From Thamnaconus septentrionalis (Eukaryota > Chordata > Actinopteri > Tetraodontiformes > Monacanthidae), in assembly GCA_009823395.1 (NCBI GenBank), contig CM020506.1, forward strand, positions 1 to 64,000: a stretch of DNA of 64,000 nucleotides. Direction: 5' to 3'. The notes under the pieces were generated by a model. The model worked only from the letters and a program-made list of their open reading frames with translations, was not told the DNA's origin and searched no databases. The position numbers and the translations under genes were made by a program. Shown here one piece after another: positions 56,258 to 64,000 of this stretch; position 1 is the first letter of the stretch; each line of letters begins with the position of its first letter.

Positions 56258-56362
56258 GAGGCCCCGACACAACGGGAATGCACACACTGAGCACCACCGA
56301 GCTCGACAGCAGCATTCAAAGAACCAAGCAAAGGCTCCGAGAAGAACCACAACCTGATCACC

Positions 56363-56701
56363 ATGAGGACCGCACTCGCTGCCGTTGCCATCATTGTGCT
56401 GGCCCTTGGACGGACATTCGAGCCGCGGTGGGAGCACAGAGCCCCCGACTCCGTGCCAGCACCATGTCCCAATGCAGCGACCCCATGCTCCCGCAGGAGT
56501 TTGTGACCCTGTGCAAGCAGAGGAGCGCCTCCGCGTCGTTTGCCAGACTGGGTGAGTGTTAGCGCCAGTGGATCACCCAGTGATAAGATTGTGAGAGTGC
56601 ATGTTGGCTGAACAGCAGTATCTGCTGTTTTTCTCATTCCAGTTGCCGTTCCTTTGGACCTTTGTGAGATCTGCGCCTTCGCCGCCTGCGCCAGCTGCTA
56701 A
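56363..56701 (+). CDS. Guanylin-family prohormone gene, frame-disrupted
   Basis: Guanylins are secreted peptides that activate guanylate cyclase C and regulate intestinal and renal salt and water transport. The last exon (56643-56701) encodes VPLDLCEICAFAACASC and TAA: four cysteines spaced CxxC-4-CxxC at the extreme C-terminus, diagnostic of the family. A 91-nt intron (56552-56642, GTGAGT..TTCCAG) precedes it. The prior exon encodes QCSDPMLPQEFVTLCKQ, matching the family prosegment. ATG 56363 opens a signal-like MRTALAAVAIIVLALG, but it is one base out of frame with the prosegment, and the usual first-exon prosegment and first intron are not seen. Either a pseudogene, an assembly indel or an unrecognised structure. 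The Gly usual in the last loop is Ser. Only ~1.3 kb from the last telomeric tract. Confidence 0.7.
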
Positions 56702-58201
56702 ACACACACCCACCCCATCACCCGGCCGCGAAATATACCCCCCTCTTCCCACCCTTCCCGCTTCAGACTTGTGATTCTATTTTTCCTTCCTCTGGCAACA
56801 TTGCATTTTGGAATTATCTAAGATGTTTGTCTGCAATGAATGTCTATGTTTAAATGTCTGCAATGAATGTCTATAGTTTAAAAAAAATAGAGAAGTTGTT
56901 TGGCCACATTTAAAATTGTAACTTTTATTTTGTGGATAAGCAAACAGACAGACCCAAAATATGAATCTGACAAACTTAAGTATGTTTTGTTTTGAAACTG
57001 TTACTCTTTTTAAGCACACTTACTTTTGCTTCAGTTGGTTGTTACATTTTGGCTATTTGTACACATATTTAAAAGTTAAATTTATTGGTGTCAGCTCTCC
57101 TTTTTTTATTAAAATTGTTTTGAATAAAAAGCTTTCGGTAATAGACCATGGATGCATTGTGCTCTTTCTTGTAAAATTAAATGATGAAATTGGATTTCTT
57201 TTTATTTCATATGAGAGAAACTCATTCTACTCTAATGAGGAGTTAGCGTTTACGTTGACAGTTAAACCAAGACAGAGGGTGTTGGCGCCTCATCTGCTTA
57301 TTTTATTTAGTGTTGGTGCTGGTCTGGACTGCACATCAGTAGACCTTAATGGAACGCGCATAGGCTGGTAAGCGCTGCAGGTATTAAATGTTTTAATACA
57401 TGCATATCGCGGAAAACACAATATTATTGCAGAAAACGCAATACGTCTGCAATGATATCAGAGAAGACAGGCACTATTGGGTGAATCAACAACGATTCTC
57501 AGTGAGGGAAGTGGTGAGCTTCATATGAGTGTTGCAGAAGGGGGTTCACATAATAATTGAAGCAATATATTACTTTTCTACCATAAAAAAATGCCATCAT
57601 GTTGATGATCTGAAACAGAGGTGCAAACACAGCATGCCTAGCTGACCTGATGGAGAACTGTTATCATTTTATTTGCCTACTTTGCTTCCCTATCGTGAAA
57701 ACACAACAGATGATGGTTACACAGTCAATATGCCAAGCCTTCCTGTTTTGCCTTCTCAGAAGGCTTAACAGGTGCTTCTTGCATTTAATAATGTCAGGCC
57801 ATTTGGCTGCACTTAGTCCCTGGTGAAGGGAGAAATTGTTGGAAATTTCCCATTTTTAGCCACGTAGCTGACCTTTGTTCTTCGTTTTTCCATTTTGTTT
57901 ACATTGTGATGATTTCGTGTAATTTAAAGTCTGTATGGGGTTTGCCTATTTTTCATTGTGACCCAACCCTTCTAGTGCACACAAAGGATTGAGAACTACT
58001 GTGTCAGCAATGTGCTGTAATAACCGCAATAATCTTCATGTCAGAACGACAGTGAAATTACATAAATCATCATATCAGAAATACTTACCACCCACTTTAT
58101 TAGGTATAATGTTCACTCGCTTGTTTACGTAAGCAAAGCGAGCGTCAGAGTCGGAGGATTTGGGCAGAAGATAGCCAAAACTGAAACAAAAAAAAAAACA
58201 C
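56702..58201. other. Downstream flank without a recognised gene
   Basis: Contains a small direct duplication (GTCTGCAATGAATGTCTAT at about 56828 and 56859) and near 58087-58105 CCCACTTTATTAGGTA, resembling the terminus of a Tc1/mariner transposon. ORFs here lack supporting motifs. Confidence 0.4.
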
Positions 58202-59260
58202 TCAGTGCATTTACATGGCACATGGAGAAATTCGAATTATTGCCTTAGTCCGATTATGATCGGAGTTTGAGAACTCCGATTGGAATCGGAGAACTCCGGT
58301 TGAGACACCCAGATAATGCGATTGGCATTCAAATTTCTCTGCCATGTATACGCCTTAGTCGGACTATTAACTGGATAATGCGAGTGCGCACGCGTCACGC
58401 CTCCCTCACGCGACTCATAACCGCAGAACTACATTGTCTAACAAAACTGACAGCGCGAAACAACCTGGCAAACGCGAATAAGAATGTTGACATTTGGAGA
58501 GAGGATGAGGCCGGGGTGATGCTTTCTCTTCTAAAAGAGATGGACATATTAAAATAACGAGCAATGGAGACCTTTTTAAAAAGGCAGCGCAGCAAATGCA
58601 GGGCTTCGGCTTTGCGCACCCCTGAACAAATAGGTATTTGTTCATATTTATATTTTTACCTTTTCGCTCACATTTTTTGTAAGTTAGAAGAATTTTAACT
58701 TTGTAAATAAAAGCACACCAAAAAGATGTTTTCTGATTGGTTTTTATTTAGGTAATTTCGGTCAACAACGGTGCAACGGTCTGCACTTTAATGTGCATGT
58801 ATATAACTGAAGACACCATTCCTTTGCAAAACCTGTACACAAACTCTCCCACCAGTCTGCTCCGAACCCGCATCCAACAAGAACGAGAGTTTCAGGTCCG
58901 TAGCGACGGCACAAAGCGTAGCATCGAAGACATTGTGTTGTTGTAGTCGTCCAACAGCAAACGACATTCTTGTCTGCTTTTTAAAATCACCATGAGCACA
59001 AGAAATAGGGTACACCTTATCTGCAAAGTAACACTTACATTATCAACTATCGTACATATAATGATTTAATATGTCAACTGAAAGCAACTGACCAGCTGAA
59101 AAGACTCACTCCACCCCCTAGAGTCGGGAGGAGGACATGTTCCCTTCAATAATTCGAATTTCTCAGCTGCATGTATACGGGGACAAGGTGAGAACGGCGA
59201 TTGGACGATAAAACCGAATTATTGCTTAGTCCGATTAAGCTCTGCATGTAAACGCACTGA
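58202..59260. mobile_element. DNA-transposon-like element with inverted ends
   Basis: TCAGTGCATTTACATG (58202-58217) and CATGTAAACGCACTGA (59245-59260) form 16-bp terminal inverted repeats with one mismatch. An inner 18-bp perfect pair, GAGAAATTCGAATTATTG (58225-58242) and its complement (59147-59164), supports this. No clear target-site duplication is visible. The interior holds a short + stretch (about 58488-58554, WREDEAGVMLSLLKEMDI) resembling the start of a Myb/SANT-like domain found with Harbinger-type transposons. The family assignment is tentative. Confidence 0.5.
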
Positions 59261-62200
59261 TTGAAAAGGCTGAATGTTGGGTACCGCACGTGAGTGACAA
59301 CCAAAGTCCTCACGTTTCCGAGAACGTCACCTAATCCACGCCACACCTTTAATCTGGCCCGCATTTGAATTTTGGGTCATGTATGGATCAAAGGTATCCC
59401 ACGACTGAACCACAACACAATGAAGAAGGAAACAATAGACAAATCATGCAATGGCTTACAGCTGGGCTTGACACTAGAGAACGGTCTTGCTGATTTTCTG
59501 CTGAGTCATCAGAGCCTTCATGAGGATATACATGGTTAACAGACAGAAATTCATATCTGACTGGATCAGTACTCTGAAATCCAACACGGTAAACACATTC
59601 AAAGTTATGCAATATCCTTTAAAGTGCATAACTTGAATTATGCATTGCAAATAATGTCAACAGAACAGGGAAAGAATAAATCAGCTCAAATACATATTGA
59701 AAAATACGGTTAGCGTCGGTAGCTCTCACCCGTATGAATGGTTGGTTGGTTAATAAAACTTCAGATACGCTGTGGTTGTCCCATAAAAGACAGAGGCGGG
59801 GGAGGTTAACTTTATATCGGATTGGCTTAGTCACATCCACAGTGATTCCACACACAGTCACCCACTACAGCTTCCAAATGCTTTAACTTGTGGTTCTGAA
59901 AAGAAATAATAAACAATTCAATTCTAAATAGTCACTCATGACGTACAAACGAACTGCGATTCAACTATATCCACTGAAGTCAGACCAATATTAATGATAT
60001 CAAACAGGAAGGAGAGGGATATCATTTCCATAACAAAACATGAACTGTGCATAGACATGTTAAATTATTACAACTCAACTCAAGCTTCAGCATACAACAA
60101 TTAACAGCCCATTCGCACGTAATGTAAACAATGACAACGGCATTAGCACACATACACATCGCAATAGAGCTAACATCCATTTGAGCTAGCATGAACTTCG
60201 TTATAACTGTCAACAACAAATCACACCCATAGCGCGACACAGGACCACAGACACATGATAACATTAAAAAAAAAAACTCTAGTAACTCACAGTTTTCATT
60301 CACAAACAACACAAGTGGAAGCTTGCTCCTGACGCCGGTCGAACCGTCCGATTCTCCGTTAGCGAGAAGCAAGAGACGGCTGTGATCGTTCGACCCTCCG
60401 TGTGCGGCAAAAGAGAGCGAGAGAGAATAGCGATCGTAGGCGGGAACAGACCGCTAGATGGTGATGTGGTTGGTCAACTGTGGGCTCTGATAGACGGCTA
60501 ACTTAACAAATACCGAAACACGCAAAAATAAGAATGTCAATGCCGCGGATTGGCTCCCCTTTTAACACATATTGAAGAATGCAGGAATCTATTCGGAATG
60601 GCACCTCGAACTTCAGCTGTTTGGCACTCTGCCATCATTAGCTCCACCTCTTAGCTGATGGCTGTGTGGACCAAGAGGTGTGTGTTGTAGGAGTGTTGTT
60701 GTAACAGACAACAACTGAAACACTTACAAACAAAAAAAATCATTATTTGAATCTGTCTTAGCATATGAGACAATTTTCTGAAAATTTCAAGTTAGCTTTG
60801 ACTGCAAAATTCATTATACGGTGAGGAGAAGAAAAAGAGCTCAGGAGCTCAAGGGGTAAAGCGGAAAAGAAATAATTGGAAATTTCTCCTACCAGTGGCC
60901 TTGCTCTTAATTTTTTTTTTTAACATTCACATCCTCATTCATTTGTCTTGAACCAGCACTTTAAAACCCCCCAAAATGTCTTTCACAGTAAAGCCTTCAA
61001 TTAATCTAATTTACTTATATCTAAGCGTTATGTCTTCACTTTTTTCCTGGGAAAAAAAAAGTTAAACTTTAAGTCAGCATTCTGAAAAACGATTAAGAAA
61101 ATGTACCAAACATACAGATTTAATACAATCACAATTTTACTTCTGCATATTGTGATACCTGTAGTCTTTTGATATACAAACATAAACAGCCAAGAACCTT
61201 CCGACTATGAACACATAAAGAAAAGGACCTTCTACGCATCTGATTGGACTAACAAGTTCTGTGGCTGTTGTGTTAATAAGTGACCGATTGCCAGTGAAGC
61301 TGTTTTCCTCTAATTTCTTGTTGACATATATAAACACAATAGAGTATACACTCCAAGACTCAACATCTCACTCTGCACCTTCCAGTGAGTTAATCATTTC
61401 TGCACCCAGGACACTTTGTCTGAGCAACATATAGAACATAATATTTGTCTAGAATCCACATGTAGATTAATTAATCCTCGAGTTGATGCTGGTTATGTTC
61501 TGAACCAACTGACCAGGAAAGATCACTCCGTTTGCGCATATTTAACTTCATTAAGCACAGCTGGATTTAGTGAATCAATCGCAGCGAGACCTAAAAATCT
61601 CAACAGCCTGAAAACACCCTGACATTTCCATGAACAACCCAAATCCCCAACCAATTAACACTTCAGACCAGCACAGTCCAAGCACGGCTTTACATATTAA
61701 ACTCCTTGTGATTACATTTGTCAACATAATCAGTCGCTTAGGATGTTTCCATAAAAGCCTTTTTAATGCGCTTTTGAAAGAAATTTCCTTCACTTACAAA
61801 ATTCAAAACAACATCTGAGCATCTAAGCACAAGGAAACAGCTTTGCTGACATAAGCTGCGTTTCTATTACGGCTTTTCGTAAAATAGAAGTGATTCTTTT
61901 TAAATTTCTACAAAGTACAATTGCGATTTGCAGGTGCTTCCATTGAATGGTGTGAAGCGCATGAGCCATAATTCTTGTCAAATCTCGCGGGACGAAATTT
62001 GATGAGAATTTTGTTTGCTTTTGTTTGTTTACGTTTGTTTGCTGTCAAAAATGGATGTTATATTTTTCTCTTTGATTACTTAAAAAAAATATTCAGTCTC
62101 CACCTCCGTCCAAACATAACGCGCTATTTTCACTTGAAGTGAACTGGTCATGTGACCCCGTACATCACATTGTACAGATTTGCATCGTACATGCATCGTG

Positions 62201-63300
62201 TAAATGCAAAAAATAGTGTTTCTATTACACTTTTGCAATATACCTCTATAACGTCTGAAAACCCACCTCATGAGAGCCTAAAAACCTTTTAGTGATATTT
62301 GAGAGGTTTATAGGCCGGCATAACTAAGGTCAGGGTGGGGTTAAGGTTAGCTAAAGGGCTTAGGGTTACTGTTAGGGTGTTTAATTTATTAAAGCAATTT
62401 TTTAGTTTGTATCAAATCTGCTCAACATTTTATGGAAATGTGATGATAGAAAGCGGCTCTGACTAGTAGTTAGTTCATTTCCTCTGAATCATAGCATGTT
62501 CAACCAACTTTAGCAAGTTGTGCTAAAGTCAGAAAGTTATTAGCTCATGATAGTTGTTGGAGCTGTTCTCCTTTCAGTTTATGTTTATATATGAGAACAC
62601 AATGTGACCCTCATTCCAAGACTGTGAGTTCCTTAATGGAGACGGCAGGCCCAAATCATGGCAGCATTGGTGGAACACAATCCCAAATTCTCCTATGACT
62701 CACAAACTCCATCACAAATGCTTACGAAAATGGCATTTTCTTTTTTCCAAAATGTCGAATGACTTGCATTTTCGTTATCATTGAAAGTTGATGAAAATCC
62801 TCAGTCTTGGGTGATATCTGAACAATTTTGCTTCTCGCTTCTTCCTCTTAGTTACGTGATGGCATGAAACCTCCTTTTCTAGGTCGACAACATATTTTTT
62901 TTTTTCAACCACCGACACAGAAATAGACGTACGAGGTTGTAGCGGAGCACGTCTCTCCAAACCTATATAAAACGTGTTGGGCGCCAGACAGGATTCACTC
63001 TGTCATAATATAACTTTAACTCTTTGGATAGATATTATTTTTATGGTGGAAAGTGTGGAGAGAACACCCGACGTATGATTATTTTACTCCCTACAAAATT
63101 TACACAAATAAGAAAACCAAAAGTAAGTTTGCAAAGTAAGGGTGATTTAAGGTACAACGAAATTTATTACAACATAAACTGCGAGATTCCTAGCCACTTT
63201 CTCAAAAAATATGCATCAACAAAAACATTTTTACAAACCCAAATTTCCTGAAAAAAACATAAGCAATCAAAATCTCAGCGATCAAAACTCCAAAATATTC
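59261..63300. other. Unique and ancient-repeat sequence, no gene called
   Basis: No ORF with recognisable domains. Two TATA-type words followed at plausible distance by transcript-like sequence are noted: TATATAAA at 61327-61334 with GTGAGT near 61385, and CTATATAAAA near 62963 with GTAAGT near 63124. Either could be a first exon of a gene continuing elsewhere. Around 62325-62390 there is a degenerate GGTTAGGGTTA-like patch in the opposite orientation to the telomeric tracts. Confidence 0.35.
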
Positions 63301-63369
63301 AAATAAGTCCTTATAATATGTATGTGAGGGTGTGTGGTCAGGTAGATTCCAGTTCAGACCAGTTCATGA

Positions 63370-63468
63370 ATGTGTGTGTGTGTGTGTGTGTAGTCCTGTC
63401 CAGTTCAGTTCATGTATGTGGAGTGTGTGTGTGTGTAGGGTGTGTGTGTGAGTGTGTGAGTGAGTGTA
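63370..63468 (+). repeat. (TG)n microsatellite cluster
   Basis: Two TG runs (about 63370-63391 and 63423-63455) and GTGAGTGTG variants. Confidence 0.9.
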
Positions 63469-64000
63469 GTCAGAGAGGGAGGATGATGAAGAAGCAAGAG
63501 AGCATGTAACAACAGCAGCCAGGTGGAGAAGCCTGGAGAATAAGGAGGTGGAAGAACTTAGCTGAGGGAGAGGAGAGTGGCCTGTGACCCGGTCCAAGGA
63601 AGGGTTTTCGGGTTCCGAACAGGTTTGCCTGTTCCAGGGAGATCCTTTTTCTTCCTCCTTCAAGACTCTGGTTGTCAGGTCCACCTCTAGTTCACTCCGG
63701 TCGTTGCAATTTCTTTTAATCCACATTCAGGTTAGTTATCCTTTTTCTCCTTATCTCACTTCTCACGTTTCTTTGGTTCTGCTTCAGCTCTTTTTATCTT
63801 CTTTGTTTGAATTTCCCGCTTTTTTTTTGTCAGCACAGGTGTCTCTGATTTATAACTTCCTTCCTCCTTCCTCTTGTGTGATGTCACTTCCCCCTTACTC
63901 TACTTCCTGCATCCTACCTTGTTACAAGGTAAATGGAGAAGCTCCAGGCTGTCAGTCACCATGCTGTCATCGATTTCAGCATTCATTGCAGAGAAACTGC
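63469..64000. other. Window end, no gene recognised
   Basis: Mixed pyrimidine-rich sequence without a supported ORF. It may be intronic or upstream sequence of a gene beyond the window. Confidence 0.3.

Noticed and set aside
56251..56637. 128-codon minus-strand ORF over the guanylin exons
   Set aside because: It is antisense to exons supported by splice sites and the cysteine pattern, and has no features of its own.
57900..58015. Possible hAT-type terminal words near GTGACCCAACCC..GAGAACTACTG
   Set aside because: Only a short degraded match on one side with no inverted partner seen.
61327..61390. First exon of a gene after TATATAAA
   Set aside because: A TATA word and GTGAGT are present, but no downstream coding exon could be recognised in the window.

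Overview
ORGANISM AND SETTING. The window is a vertebrate-type subtelomere running into unique chromosome sequence, most likely from a ray-finned fish. Telomeric (CCCTAA)n tracts occur 27 times between 217 and 55079, all with the C-rich strand on +, so the chromosome end lies to the left and the centromere to the right. Proximal to 55.1 kb the DNA is ordinary and carries a guanylin-family hormone gene (56363-56701), dispersed repeats and a DNA transposon. There is no sign of bacteria, phage or CRISPR.

LAYOUT. 1-216 is the end of an unclassified unit. 332-9729 is a noisy tandem array of a ~1.22 kb unit (family S). 9.8-31.4 kb is a mosaic of telomere-bounded units: Penelope-like elements (PLE) A and B as solo pseudo-LTRs (pLTR) or, for A at 15874-23264, a long copy with ORF1, reverse transcriptase and GIY-YIG endonuclease; related pLTR ends F, H and H2; non-coding units C, D, E, E2; and copies of a ~0.4-0.5 kb block T. 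31421-51257 is a second S array (16 full units plus a 195 bp remnant). 51.3-55.1 kb alternates T with unit G.

UNIFYING ARCHITECTURE. (1) Every family except T and the ORF1-start fragments H and H2 carries on + a hammerhead ribozyme core (CUGANGA, stem II, GAAAC, GUC or GUU). About 36 motifs are visible and about two thirds keep all core bases. Stem III is always the self-complementary ACGU with no loop, which suits dimeric or tandem ribozymes. (2) Most families end in a hairpin plus a short tail that runs into (A)CCTAACCC, as expected if the RNA 3' end pairs with the TTAGGG overhang and is reverse-transcribed onto the chromosome end. (3) On the minus strand (telomere-ward, UUAGGG sense) the non-coding families S, C, D, E and G contain closely packed canonical splice sites around micro-exons of 9-36 nt. 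One exon is shared by all five families, and S and E have an AATAAA at matched spacing. I consider this antisense micro-exon architecture, combined with ribozymes and telomere-joined ends, the most likely undescribed system here.

HOW THE PARTS MAY WORK TOGETHER (inference). An A-like PLE could supply RT and endonuclease in trans. Pol II promoters in A and B place the ribozyme in the 5' UTR, and the non-coding units would be non-autonomous passengers maintained at telomeres. The only long PLE copy has several frame breaks, so no intact autonomous source is visible. Many breaks are homopolymer or GCGA-type differences that could be sequencing error.
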